A stretch of DNA of 64,000 nt. It comes from Catalinimonas niigatensis (GTDB lineage Bacteria; Bacteroidota; Bacteroidia; Cytophagales; Cyclobacteriaceae). The translations under genes were made by a program, and so were the position numbers. The notes under the pieces were generated by a model. The model did no database searches and was not told the origin of the DNA. It worked only from the letters and a program-made list of their open reading frames with translations. Where the stretch lies: assembly GCF_030506285.1 (NCBI RefSeq), contig NZ_CP119422.1, positions 4,761,501 through 4,825,500 on the forward strand. Direction: 5' to 3'. This document shows, piece after piece, positions 44,801-52,506 of the stretch; the first letter of the stretch is position 1, and the number at the start of each line of letters is the position of its first letter.

Positions 44801-44925
44801 TAGATGATTGGCGTGACGGAAGTATCCGAGAGAAAAAGTTAATGCTTGCAGTAAAAGATTTGATTAAAGACCAAGCAAAAACAAATGAATTGATGAAAAT
44901 AATCAAGGCCCAAGATGAGTACTAA
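41881..44925 (+). CDS. hsdR: Type I restriction endonuclease subunit HsdR
   Basis: A 1014-residue R subunit, which translocates DNA by ATP hydrolysis and cuts at collisions. The nuclease core is Asp136 (RPDVVIY) with Glu150-x-Lys152 (LELKRS). The helicase has Walker A TQGSGKS (277-283), DECHRTQ for motif II, FTGTPLL for motif III and the late RVNR motif VI. The C-terminal helical domain is complete. It overlaps the M48-like gene by 11 bp. Confidence 0.95.
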   Translation: MNQIGKSERSTQDRIVKLFKEELCYTYLGDWSEQVRTLPIEEDRLFRFLTDKQGYSSILAKKAIEKLVLTASDLSEGLYNTNKKIYRLLRYGVSVKEELGKLNETVWLIDWIEREKNDFAIAEEVTVRGQHTKRPDVVIYVNGIALGVLELKRSKVGIEQGIRQNLDNQKPEFIQKFHTTMQFVLAGNDTEGLRYGTIETPEKYYLAWKEDCDKDFDYSVDRQLYQLCDKDRFLTIIHDYVVFDRGTKKLSRPNQFFGVTAAQQHVRDRAGGILWHTQGSGKSLMMIMLAKWIHENVTDSRVLIITDRDELDKQIEGKFIDNEEKIYRTKSGKDLLEKLNTKDHWLICSLIHKFGRQAEATDDDFDKYIQELKKSISSDFKAKGDIYVFVDECHRTQSGKLHEAMKVILPDALFIGFTGTPLLKKDKQKSIEIFGPYIGNPYKFNEAVDDGVVLDLLYEARDVDQFITDQQSIDDWFDAETKGMNDLAKIELKKKWGTMQKVLGSKSRLEKIVFDIIKDFKIKPRLSSGDGNAMLVSGSIYQACKYYEIFRNSGFKECAIITSYEPTVKDIKGEETGEGAPTDKLMQYDVYQKMLNGKTPEVFEDEVKNTFIKEPAKMKLLIVVDKLLTGFDAPSATYLYIDKSMQDHGLFQAICRVNRVDTDDKEYGYVVDYKDLFDSLKKSIKDYTSAAFDDFDLDDVNALLSDRYEKSRERLDDALDAVRALCEPVHPKDEPTFIRFFCGNTENKEELKNTEQKRLTLYKLTVSLIRAYAELANEMHKAGYSKAEADKIKEEVDFYANLRETIKVASGDKVDLKRFEPGMRQLMDMYLAANPSRKISDFENEGLVDLIVKVSGHEESNGNRSKKKEEAISETIENNVRKVIIEEQPTNPKFFEKMSQLLDELIAQRKREAIAYEAYLKKIKELAGMIDKPSETNDYPTSLTTKAKRALFDNLDRDEVMALALDNLILSTKLDDWRDGSIREKKLMLAVKDLIKDQAKTNELMKIIKAQDEY

Positions 44926-45643
44926 CAACGAGCAATTACATATCGCTAACCTTGATATTGATGTGGTCAGAAAAGACATTAAGAATATGCACCTTGCGGT
45001 CTATCCTCCTACAGGAAGGATTAGGCTTGCGGCGCCCACTCGAACAGATGATGAGGTAATCCGCTTGTTTGCTATCTCAAAGCTGGCATGGATCAAGCGT
45101 CACATAAAAAACTTCAAAGAGCAAGCAAGAGAAACTCCCCGAGATTATATTTCAGGCGAGAGTCATTATTTTGAAGGTAGACGATACTTGATCAATGTAA
45201 TAGAACATGATGGCTGGAATAAAGTTGAAATCAAAAATCTTAAAGAGATCAACCTATTCGTAAAAACCGGAAGTACAAAAGCTCAAAGGGCTAAAGTTCT
45301 CAAAGAATGGTATCGCAAGCAACTTAAATCCCAGATCCCTGAAATCCTTGAAAAATGGGAAAAAGTGATAAATGTAAAAGCCAATGAATGGGGCGTAAAG
45401 CACATGCGCACCAAGTGGGGCACTTGCAACACCAAGGAAAAAAGAATTTGGATAAATCTGGAGCTGGCTAAGAAGCCCAAGAACTGCCTGGAGTACATCA
45501 TTGTGCATGAACTTGTGCATCTTCTGGAAAGAAGCCATAACGATCGCTTCATTGCACTGATAAACAAGTATATGCCAAAATGGAGAGCACACAGAGACGA
45601 GTTAAACAGACTCCCTGTGTCACATACTGATTGGGGGTATTGA
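44915..45643 (+). CDS. YgjP-like zinc metallopeptidase (DUF45)
   Basis: A 242-residue metallopeptidase of the YgjP/SprT-like type. HELVH at 198-202 and His208 (RSHNDRF) form the zinc site; VKHMRTKWGTCNTK at about 161-174 is the family's second signature. Genes of this family are often found next to hsdR, but their role in type I systems is not established. Last gene of the operon; a run of nine G (45648-45656) follows the stop closely. Confidence 0.88.
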   Translation: MSTNNEQLHIANLDIDVVRKDIKNMHLAVYPPTGRIRLAAPTRTDDEVIRLFAISKLAWIKRHIKNFKEQARETPRDYISGESHYFEGRRYLINVIEHDGWNKVEIKNLKEINLFVKTGSTKAQRAKVLKEWYRKQLKSQIPEILEKWEKVINVKANEWGVKHMRTKWGTCNTKEKRIWINLELAKKPKNCLEYIIVHELVHLLERSHNDRFIALINKYMPKWRAHRDELNRLPVSHTDWGY

Positions 45644-45706
45644 GAGAGGGGGGGGGTAGACTCAAAATGTCAATAATATCATTCTGTGCTGACTTGTGAG
45701 GAAAGA

Positions 45707-46108
45707 TTACCTTTTATAAGACCATTTTCTCTGAACAGCAAAATTTCTCAGTTTACTGGCCTTTTTCTTTATTTGATTTTTGCTTTCTACTTTTGAAAAA
45801 TCAATAGAAGAATGCCCATTAAACGGATCGTTATCTTCTTCAACTTCTAATAGCTCTATTGATTCAGATTCGTATACGGAAACAGACAAAACCCCACAAG
45901 ATTCATAGTTTGAGTTATAATGATGAAAAGACTCTTCAGCTGAAAACTTATCTCCATTATAAACTGAAAGTCTTTTATCATCCTTTTTAGATGGAATAAA
46001 CGATAAAGACGAAATTTCTTTCTCTGTTATAAATGCTTGGGATGATACCGCATCGTTCTGAACAAAACTTGGATGTATCTGTCTATGTAATAAAGTCTCT
46101 TTTCGCAT
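45707..46108 (-). CDS. Hypothetical protein, second gene of a two-gene unit
   Basis: A 133-residue protein with no recognised catalytic motif. Visible blocks are LLHRQIHPSFVQNDAVSSQA near the start, KRLSVYNGDKFSAEESFHHY in the middle and KKKASKLRNFAVQRKWSYK at the end. Its start shares one base with the stop of the gene upstream, so the two are translated together. From memory, pairs with this pattern are widespread in bacteria, but I cannot confirm a family. Converges on the restriction operon. Confidence 0.7.
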   Translation of the reverse strand: MRKETLLHRQIHPSFVQNDAVSSQAFITEKEISSLSFIPSKKDDKRLSVYNGDKFSAEESFHHYNSNYESCGVLSVSVYESESIELLEVEEDNDPFNGHSSIDFSKVESKNQIKKKASKLRNFAVQRKWSYKR

Positions 46109-47232
46109 TAAATATATTTTTCAACCAAAGTATTTAGCGTTTTCCAGATATCTTCATTAGACAAGTCTAAATCTTGTTCATACTCATCACTATCATCTTT
46201 AAAGTTATAATAGAAAAAACTCGACTTCAGGTCCTCAAGATTTATTTCTAATGATATTTCTTTGTTTTCATTACTCCATTCCAACTGAATGTTACCTTCA
46301 ATTGTCGGAAAAATTGCAGGTAGGGGTAGATTAGAGTTGTATGCTGATTTAAATAATTCCTCAAACTTCACTAGAGCATTTTTATTTGGAGCTTTTCCAG
46401 AACCTTCATACCAATTTTCAGGGAGTTTTGAGAGTTGGCTTATTCTAACACTTACATCAAAAGGATCTAAAACATCCATTGCCTCTATATCTTCAACTCT
46501 TATTAACTTTTCTTGGTAATTAAATATCCCAGTGGCTTTTAAAGATACCAAAGTGTGATTTTCATATTCATCGAAAGCTATGAATATAGTTTCAGCAAAA
46601 TCATTGTCCAAAGAGCACTCAATCTCATTATTTTCTATTTCTAGAGTGAAAGAGTTGTTTTTTTTATCAATTGAAGGAATTAATGCATTCACTGCAATAG
46701 TTTCAGAATACTCTAACTTTTCTTCTCTAGATAAGAGGATTCTTTTTCTGATTGTTTTATTCAGTACAGCCTTTTTATTAGAATCATATGCAAAAAAAAT
46801 TGCCTCATCCTCTTGCAAGTTCTTCCCTATTCTATTAAAATAACTTAAATATTTTTGCTCCAATAGAATCGATTTACCAAGATTTGCATCCTCAACTAAT
46901 TTGATAATCCTATCTCTCGCTTGTTCTATGTATTTTAATGATTTATTTGTATTAATCGGTAATAGCGTAGAAGCAGATATGGCTGAAGCTACAATAAATT
47001 GAGGGATAGTACTTCCATCTTTAATATCTGAAAGTTTTAAATATACTCCATCAGAAAATCCTTTAGGTACTCGTTTTCTACTGGGATTCTGATCTAAATA
47101 CATTTTTTTAGCTAATTCTAAAATTAACTCTTCTAATGCGGAGAAGTCTTCTAAGATACTTACAGGCAAGGTGTGGTCCTCAAATCGAGGACCAGTCAAT
47201 ACAGGAGCTAAAAATATTTTTTCATCAGACAT
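46108..47232 (-). CDS. Hypothetical protein, first gene of a two-gene unit
   Basis: A 374-residue soluble protein. It starts with a block like FLAPVLTGPRFEDHTLPVSI, then ELILELAKKMYL and KRVPKGFSDGVYLKLSDI, a helical part, a beta-rich middle (AFDEYENHTLVSLKATGIFN, MDVLDPFDVSVRI) and a C-terminal domain with LPAIFPTIEGNIQLEWSNEN and EISLEINLEDLK. No signal peptide or membrane helix. It may be an undescribed defence or toxin-antitoxin component, judged only by being beside the restriction genes. AT-rich. Confidence 0.7.
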   Translation of the reverse strand: MSDEKIFLAPVLTGPRFEDHTLPVSILEDFSALEELILELAKKMYLDQNPSRKRVPKGFSDGVYLKLSDIKDGSTIPQFIVASAISASTLLPINTNKSLKYIEQARDRIIKLVEDANLGKSILLEQKYLSYFNRIGKNLQEDEAIFFAYDSNKKAVLNKTIRKRILLSREEKLEYSETIAVNALIPSIDKKNNSFTLEIENNEIECSLDNDFAETIFIAFDEYENHTLVSLKATGIFNYQEKLIRVEDIEAMDVLDPFDVSVRISQLSKLPENWYEGSGKAPNKNALVKFEELFKSAYNSNLPLPAIFPTIEGNIQLEWSNENKEISLEINLEDLKSSFFYYNFKDDSDEYEQDLDLSNEDIWKTLNTLVEKYI

Positions 47233-47551
47233 GAATTCAAAAAAATTATTTTACAATAATATAAATTTAATTAACAGATACAATAGACTTACATTCCTAT
47301 ATAGTTAAAGTGTCAGCTAGCTAAGTTTTTCTTTGTTATTGTCTTTTTTAACATTCATACTGCGGAAAAATTGTTTAAATCTCTATTTCTTGTACTGAAC
47401 ATTCAATTATATAAAGTGCAACTATCAGCTTTTAACTCTTACAAAGATAATCTTAGGTACAATGAAGAATGGCTTGTACTTTAGTGAGAATAGCAATACT
47501 ATCTATCACTTGGGTAAAGCATTCTAATGGAAAACAAACTTATTACCATGA
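47233..47551. other. Gene-free AT-rich gap
   Basis: About 320 bp with no convincing ORF, stem-loop or RNA gene. It should hold the promoter of the minus-strand two-gene unit and forms the border between the defence island and the structural module. Confidence 0.4.
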
Positions 47552-47833
47552 TTATGGCGTAGAAAAAATACTGATAAACAACCTAACCATGCAGGGATCA
47601 AGCATCTTTAAGGTTTTGGTGTAGCCCAACTCAACAAAAGCAGGTAAATGTCTGTCAATCCATTTGGATAAGGTATTGACATGCACTCCGTACATATCAG
47701 CGAGTTCTGATTTGGTGTAAGCCTTGATTTTAAAGTCATTATCCCCGATAAAATCAATAGCCTTTAGTCTCTGCTGAGCGGATGAATTTTGTTGAGAGTT
47801 GCTAATGGAATAGTTATAAGCATGGTTTGTCAT
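47552..47833 (-). CDS. HTH domain protein
   Basis: A 93-residue protein whose middle (KAYTKSELADMYGVHVNTLS KWI) is a helix-turn-helix of the kind seen in Bacteroidetes element-borne regulators such as DUF4248. The C-terminus continues with LKMLDPCMVRLFISIF. It lies last in the minus-strand structural cluster, only 7 bp after the preceding gene, and may regulate the element. Confidence 0.65.
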   Translation of the reverse strand: MTNHAYNYSISNSQQNSSAQQRLKAIDFIGDNDFKIKAYTKSELADMYGVHVNTLSKWIDRHLPAFVELGYTKTLKMLDPCMVRLFISIFSTP

Positions 47834-47840
47834 ATCAATT

Positions 47841-48218
47841 CTATTTTAAAAGCATGAATAGTAAGAACCCAGCGAGCCCTAAACCTCCTATAGTCATGAT
47901 CATTTGCTGCTGGCCCTCTTGCGCCGAAGTTTGCATATAGGCTTGCTGCTGAAGCATTTCCTGCTGCCTGGCAGCTTCCTTTTCAGCGGCTTTCCGGTTT
48001 TTGGAAGCATTCACTGCTCCGATCACCGCAGGAGTAACAGCAGCTACCGCACCTATGATCACCGGTACAATACCAAGGGTACCCAGCCCTAGCTGTAGAG
48101 GGTATTGTTTCTTGAGCTCTGAAAGTGGTGCGGTAGCAGCATAGATGATCCCTGTCTTACTATCGCCTATATAGAAAGTGCCGGTTTCTCCATTGTTGAG
48201 TTGAACATATCTTTCCAT
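47841..48218 (-). CDS. Membrane protein with two helices
   Basis: A 125-residue protein. A hydrophobic hairpin (GTLGIVPVIIGAVAAVTPAV at about 44-65) is followed by a Gln/Ala-rich helical linker and a C-terminal transmembrane helix ending FLLFMLLK. The layout, short basic-ended C-terminal anchor, recurs across this cluster and suggests a virion membrane protein. Shares one base with its upstream neighbour. Confidence 0.65.
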   Translation of the reverse strand: MERYVQLNNGETGTFYIGDSKTGIIYAATAPLSELKKQYPLQLGLGTLGIVPVIIGAVAAVTPAVIGAVNASKNRKAAEKEAARQQEMLQQQAYMQTSAQEGQQQMIMTIGGLGLAGFLLFMLLK

Positions 48219-48451
48219 TATTTGACGTTTTTATCAGCGACATCTTTGAGATAATCACCATAGATCCTGGGTGCATCCTCTAAGATTACACGGTTAGCAA
48301 TAAGACCTGACAACAGAGAAATAGGAGTCACGGTATAGATAGTCTTTACGCCCTTACCGATGATCTTTTTCTTCTTCAGGTATTCATGTGCTGTTACTCC
48401 AGCTATGGCAGCCAATCCTGATATCAGGCTTACTTTATCACTCTTCTTCAT
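48218..48451 (-). CDS. Small membrane protein
   Basis: A 77-residue protein with a possible N-terminal helix (KVSLISGLAAIAGVTAHEYL), a Lys-rich turn (KKKKIIGKG) and a second hydrophobic stretch (TVTPISLLSGLIANRVIL). It overlaps the gene upstream by 4 bp. Function unknown. Confidence 0.6.
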   Translation of the reverse strand: MKKSDKVSLISGLAAIAGVTAHEYLKKKKIIGKGVKTIYTVTPISLLSGLIANRVILEDAPRIYGDYLKDVADKNVK

Positions 48452-49116
48452 TTCTTTAGTAGTATGGTTGCCAGTCCCCCCAATCCCAAAAGTCCTGCGG
48501 CAATCATGGTATTGCGATTTCTATTACTGTCTCTAAAGTCCAGCATGGTCAAAGTAAATGCGTTTCCGTAGCGATTAAGATGCACCTGGCATTGGTTTAA
48601 AAACTGTTGATAGTCACTATCCCGGGCAAACACTACACAACCGGCAGAAGCATTGATCATGTTTCCCTTCATATCATGGATATTGTTGCCAAAGTTCCCG
48701 CTTTGCTCTGTCCCAGTATAGGTTTTGAAAAAACCCTTCAGATCATAATTTCTAATCACAGTGACTGGTTTTACCTGTACTAGCGCTGGTCTACCCTTAT
48801 GAAAGCCCCTGGCATAGCAGTTTAGCCATTGTCCTTTTTTGATGAATCCATAGCCTTGCGGTACAATGGGGTTATCAATATAATATGCACTCGGGTCAGT
48901 GGTTACCTGGAAGCTCTTCAGTACCCACTTATTTTCAAGATCTTTGTAGAGTAAATGCAGGGTATCGTCCATCACTTCTGAGCGAACGGTATTGCTACGC
49001 TCAGCAATGATGTTTAATTCCAATGGTCTTTCAAAGATCCGATATCCATTGCTTCTTAGCTTGCGCAAAAGAGCGTTGACTTTGGAATATGAAACAATAC
49101 CCTGTATACTACTCAT
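48448..49116 (-). CDS. Putative murein-active protein with C-terminal membrane anchor
   Basis: A 222-residue protein. FGNNIHDM (His147) and INASAGCVVF (Cys160) resemble the His...SxGC arrangement of YkuD-like L,D-transpeptidase folds and of related phage cell-wall proteins. A transmembrane helix (TMIAAGLLGLGGLATILL) ends the chain with KK. It stands directly after holin and endolysin genes in transcription order, so an entry or lysis role on peptidoglycan is plausible. Confidence 0.6.
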   Translation of the reverse strand: MSSIQGIVSYSKVNALLRKLRSNGYRIFERPLELNIIAERSNTVRSEVMDDTLHLLYKDLENKWVLKSFQVTTDPSAYYIDNPIVPQGYGFIKKGQWLNCYARGFHKGRPALVQVKPVTVIRNYDLKGFFKTYTGTEQSGNFGNNIHDMKGNMINASAGCVVFARDSDYQQFLNQCQVHLNRYGNAFTLTMLDFRDSNRNRNTMIAAGLLGLGGLATILLKK

Positions 49117-49118
49117 AC

Positions 49119-49529
49119 CTACTTATCTTTTTTGCGCTGCATGATCTCAAAAACTTTTTCAATCCCCCGGCTACCAAAGTAGAAGGACATCACCAGCATA
49201 CCCCACTGTCCCAGTAGTGAGATATAATGCTCATTGATTGAAAACCCCGCAGCATCCAGTAATACCATGAACACATAGCAGACCAGGATAAATATCAAAA
49301 CCAGGGGTCTGATGTTCTTGGACAGCCATGAATCAGAGATCATGTCTGCCTTATGCCGATCCGTAAGGCTTTGATTGATCTGCATTTCCAGTTCTGTGAA
49401 GTTGCGTTCAATCAAAAGCTTTATGGCTTCCTTTTCTTCCCCTGTTGTGGTAAGATTATCTATGCCTGTAAAAATCTCTTTGACAAAGCTGCTGGCTGAA
49501 AACAAAGTCTTTAAAAAAGGGAGTGCCAT
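49119..49529 (-). CDS. Holin, three-TM family
   Basis: A 136-residue protein matching the 3TM phage holin pattern: a helical cytoplasmic start (IDNLTTTGEEKEAIKLLIER), then ADMISDSWLSKNIRPLVLIF, helices at about 73-93 and 100-120, and a final YFGSRGIEKVFEIM. Holins permeabilise the inner membrane to release endolysin. It lies 5 bp downstream of the endolysin gene in transcription order, which fits a lysis cassette. Confidence 0.85.
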   Translation of the reverse strand: MALPFLKTLFSASSFVKEIFTGIDNLTTTGEEKEAIKLLIERNFTELEMQINQSLTDRHKADMISDSWLSKNIRPLVLIFILVCYVFMVLLDAAGFSINEHYISLLGQWGMLVMSFYFGSRGIEKVFEIMQRKKDK

Positions 49530-49534
49530 CTGTT

Positions 49535-50095
49535 TTAAGTTAAAGTAGGAAATGAATCAACGCGTCTCATCCAGCCTTTTAAGAATTTAGCCTGGCCTGG
49601 CCGTGAAGCGAGTCCTTCTAAATAATCTCTTCTGCGTTCTTTGACAAGGTCATGGAGCAGATCCCCTGGTATTTGATTGATCCAGGAGAGCGATACTTTG
49701 CCAATGATGCCATCTACTTTAAGCACGTCCCGGTCTAAAAGCTGGTTGACACAGCGCTGTACGACTTTCATCCCTACATGACCACTGTGTACATAGAAGT
49801 CAAACATGAGGTGGGCTACCCTTTCGTCTATGATTTTGCTGCAATAGATCTCATGCCAGTAGTTAGATAGATAAAATGCTCTCACTTTCTGATCCAGCTC
49901 CTGATCAGGAATGTAGTGATTCCTTTTTAGTGGTCCGTGCTTGGCTTTATACTCATCAATTGTCACCCATCCACTCCAATGCGGATGAAAGCGCCTGGCA
50001 ACTCCTTGATAGGTTTCCCCACCCATATCACCTACTACATGGGCATAATTGCCTTCAAATTGCATGAGGTGGGTAAATGCTGTTTCAAAGCTCAT
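49535..50095 (-). CDS. Endolysin: GH108 N-acetylmuramidase
   Basis: A 186-residue lysozyme of glycoside hydrolase family 108. Catalytic Glu14 is in MQFEGNY, followed by the family segment VVGDMGGETYQGVARRFHP; the C-terminal half matches the peptidoglycan-binding part (YVHSGHVGMKVVQRCVNQLL to KVDGIIGKVSLSWIN). It would cut the glycan backbone. No signal peptide, so export depends on the holin encoded next to it. Confidence 0.9.
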   Translation of the reverse strand: MSFETAFTHLMQFEGNYAHVVGDMGGETYQGVARRFHPHWSGWVTIDEYKAKHGPLKRNHYIPDQELDQKVRAFYLSNYWHEIYCSKIIDERVAHLMFDFYVHSGHVGMKVVQRCVNQLLDRDVLKVDGIIGKVSLSWINQIPGDLLHDLVKERRRDYLEGLASRPGQAKFLKGWMRRVDSFPTLT

Positions 50096-50098
50096 GAT

Positions 50099-50821
50099 TT
50101 AGATTACTTTTATTCCTGAAGAAACGGTATAGAAAATATCCCCTTGCTCGGTCTGGATCTTGGATAAGCCCTTACTTTCATCCATCAGATACCCTATCGT
50201 GACCCCTTCTCTGACCGGATAGGCTTGTGGCTCTGGCTGATTGATCTTCTCAGCATTGATCATATAAGTCTGCTTGGTGGTGATGGCAACCTTGGGCGAA
50301 TAGCCTAATCCTGAGAGTCCTGAAAGCGATCCTTTGTTGAGGATTCTTTCATACTGAAAGCTCATGATTTTAGCGCCTATCAAAGTATCAAAATATCCGA
50401 TGTAGCCAGCAGTCATCAATGCATCCAGTGTGCCCTGTCCGAAGGTGCCATCAGCTCCACCGGTGGCCTTGATTCTTTCTGCTGCCTTCCCAGAGTGGTT
50501 GATGAGAGCTAGTTGCATCTGCTGCACGTACCAGTTTCTATCTCCTACTTTGAGCGGAAAAGCCTCATGGTAGGAAGGGTTGGGTAAAGCAGAAGTAACA
50601 TTCGGTCCGACTACTCCTGTATTATCATTTGGCGCAGTAGAACCATTACTTGCAGGAAAACATTTATGCTTGCCTGATAAATTAAGATCACGTAAGAAGT
50701 TATAGCCTACATAGCTCGTGCCCAATAGCGCACCTGATCCCGCAGCATACAGGATGATATTGCCGGTAGAAAGCCCTTTAGAAATTCCTTTTCCAGGGCG
50801 TACTGTTTTCTTTTTAGCCAT
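50099..50821 (-). CDS. Membrane-anchored protein with peptidoglycan-binding-like domain
   Basis: A 240-residue protein from the start at 50821 (MAKKKTVRPG), which gives an 8-bp overlap with the gene upstream; a start at 50857 would overlap by 44 bp. One transmembrane helix lies at about 21-40. The segment LKVGDRNWYVQQMQLALI with ADGTFGQGTLDALMTAGYIG resembles a PG_binding_1 domain. SLSGLSGLGYS carries the Gly-Leu tag seen in other proteins of the element. Probable virion or lysis component. Confidence 0.6.
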   Translation of the reverse strand: MAKKKTVRPGKGISKGLSTGNIILYAAGSGALLGTSYVGYNFLRDLNLSGKHKCFPASNGSTAPNDNTGVVGPNVTSALPNPSYHEAFPLKVGDRNWYVQQMQLALINHSGKAAERIKATGGADGTFGQGTLDALMTAGYIGYFDTLIGAKIMSFQYERILNKGSLSGLSGLGYSPKVAITTKQTYMINAEKINQPEPQAYPVREGVTIGYLMDESKGLSKIQTEQGDIFYTVSSGIKVI

Positions 50822-51248
50822 TGCTGTTGATGATTGAAAGTGCCTTGGTGTATTCATCTGTAGAGAGTGCCCGGAGCAGTTCGCTGGATAGGCTCACATG
50901 ATAGATCTGTCTGAAAGCAGTCTCTACGCGTTCCCATTGAGACGCAGGAACACTCCTTAATATATTGTAGAGATACTCTTCATCATCATCCTGCAACCAT
51001 CCCCACCAAAGGTTTCCGGTATGGATTGCTTTGCCGATCTGCGCTGCATAATAAGCCGGTGTACCTGCATCGGTTGCCTTATCTTCTTGCATATCTGTGG
51101 TAAGCCTGCGGTAGCCAGTGCGTAAAAGCATGAAGGTACCTCCCGCTACCAGCACTCCCAACCCCATTTTACCAAGGGTAGAGACGGCTTCGCCTAAGCG
51201 ATCTACATTCTTTTCTGTTGCTAATTGAGAAGCCAGTAGTGGAAGCAT
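50814..51248 (-). CDS. Single-pass membrane protein
   Basis: A 144-residue protein with one hydrophobic helix (GLGVLVAGGTFMLLRTGYRR at about 30-50) and a soluble C-terminal part with WGWLQDDDEEYLYNILRSVP. No recognised family. It sits tightly between neighbours of the structural cluster. Confidence 0.6.
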   Translation of the reverse strand: MLPLLASQLATEKNVDRLGEAVSTLGKMGLGVLVAGGTFMLLRTGYRRLTTDMQEDKATDAGTPAYYAAQIGKAIHTGNLWWGWLQDDDEEYLYNILRSVPASQWERVETAFRQIYHVSLSSELLRALSTDEYTKALSIINSNG

Positions 51249-51254
51249 AGCTGT

Positions 51255-51446
51255 TTACTTTTTACTTCTTGATTTCTTGAACTTGCCGGTGAACATCTTT
51301 CCAGCAGGGCTTTTGCCCATTTGATACAGCCCCAATAATCCTTGGGTACCGTATTCCGCATACATTTCGCGCAGCACTTCTTTTAGCTTGAGTGCTTCTT
51401 CTTTATCCTTGGCCTGGACAAGGAGTTCCATTTTAAAGTCTTGCAT
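51255..51446 (-). CDS. Small basic protein
   Basis: A 63-residue protein with a helical start rich in charge (LLVQAKDKEEALKLKEVLRE) and a strongly basic tail (GKFKKSRSKK). Unknown function; 6 bp upstream of the next gene. Confidence 0.55.
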   Translation of the reverse strand: MQDFKMELLVQAKDKEEALKLKEVLREMYAEYGTQGLLGLYQMGKSPAGKMFTGKFKKSRSKK

Positions 51447-51520
51447 TGGTTTACTCGTTTTTTATCGTCATCCCGGATTTAGTCCCCTGTGGGACAGCCC
51501 CTGTGGAGCAGCCGGGATCT

Positions 51521-52492
51521 CTAAATCATTTCAGCATGATCACCCCCCTCTTCAGAGAGCATCTCGGCTTTGGCTCTTAGTTCTTCTAGTCTGCGTTGCA
51601 GCATGTAGGAAAGCTCAGTGATCAACTCTTTACGACTCGCACAATGGTTGATGATTTGTGCAATCTGTCGCTGCTCTTCCTGGTTGAAAGTCTGGTCTAT
51701 GGCCTGGGCAATTTGCATAGCTGATGCTGATCCGGCAGCTAATTGATGTTGTTCTCCGGACATACCCGCCAAAGCACTGGCTGCATTTCGTCCCGCTACC
51801 GGATTGATGGCTGACAAAACAGAGACAAACATTTGCGGCTGAGAGGTAATCAGGGTAGCTGCTTTCTCTAACTTTGCCCAGGTTTTTGCATCTTCTTTGA
51901 GCTCTTCATATTCAGGCTCTAAACTTTCCAGCTTCTTTTTGGCTTCATCATACTGCTTTTGCAGGTCTGAATAGTCACGCTTCAAAAAGATATGCTCGGT
52001 ATTGAGGTTGGTATTGCCTAAGCCTTCGTTTTGCAGTTTGCTGAGCTCCTTTTCAGTTGTGCTAAGCTGGTGTTTTAAAAACCGAATCTCAGCTCTTAGC
52101 TCCGCATTTTGTACATGCGCCTGCATATCAGTACTGGGTGTCTGCATGTAATTGGGTGCTGGCCTTTCATCTGCATAGTTTGGACTGGTGGATGAGGTGG
52201 TCAGTGGTTGGTGATGATAACCACCACCTGCAACCGATAGATTACCTACAATTTCCGAGTTTGGTGCAGTAATATCCTGCGCGTCGATACCCGACAATCC
52301 TCTTCTTTTTAACACTGTCTTTTTTTTGGCTACCAAATCGCGTAGGCTGTAGATCGTGTTTTCATCTACTTTAGCCACCTCATTACCTATGAGGTAATTT
52401 TTTCTCAGCATCTGAGAGGTGGAGCGATTGCCCATAATGTCCTCTACTACATGGGCATATTTCTGTAGAGTACGGTCCTCTTGTGTGTTCAT
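51521..52492 (-). CDS. Coiled-coil structural protein
   Basis: A 323-residue protein, mostly a long coiled coil (about 130-215, ELRAEIRFLKHQLSTTEKEL onward), then a small Ala-rich part and a final helix. RRGLSGIDAQDITAPNSEIV at about 58-77 contains a variant of the I-D-x-x-[ED] peptide shared by other proteins of the cluster. No transmembrane helix. A structural or scaffold role is inferred. Confidence 0.6.
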   Translation of the reverse strand: MNTQEDRTLQKYAHVVEDIMGNRSTSQMLRKNYLIGNEVAKVDENTIYSLRDLVAKKKTVLKRRGLSGIDAQDITAPNSEIVGNLSVAGGGYHHQPLTTSSTSPNYADERPAPNYMQTPSTDMQAHVQNAELRAEIRFLKHQLSTTEKELSKLQNEGLGNTNLNTEHIFLKRDYSDLQKQYDEAKKKLESLEPEYEELKEDAKTWAKLEKAATLITSQPQMFVSVLSAINPVAGRNAASALAGMSGEQHQLAAGSASAMQIAQAIDQTFNQEEQRQIAQIINHCASRKELITELSYMLQRRLEELRAKAEMLSEEGGDHAEMI

Positions 52493-52506
52493 CTAAATGA
52501 TTTAGG

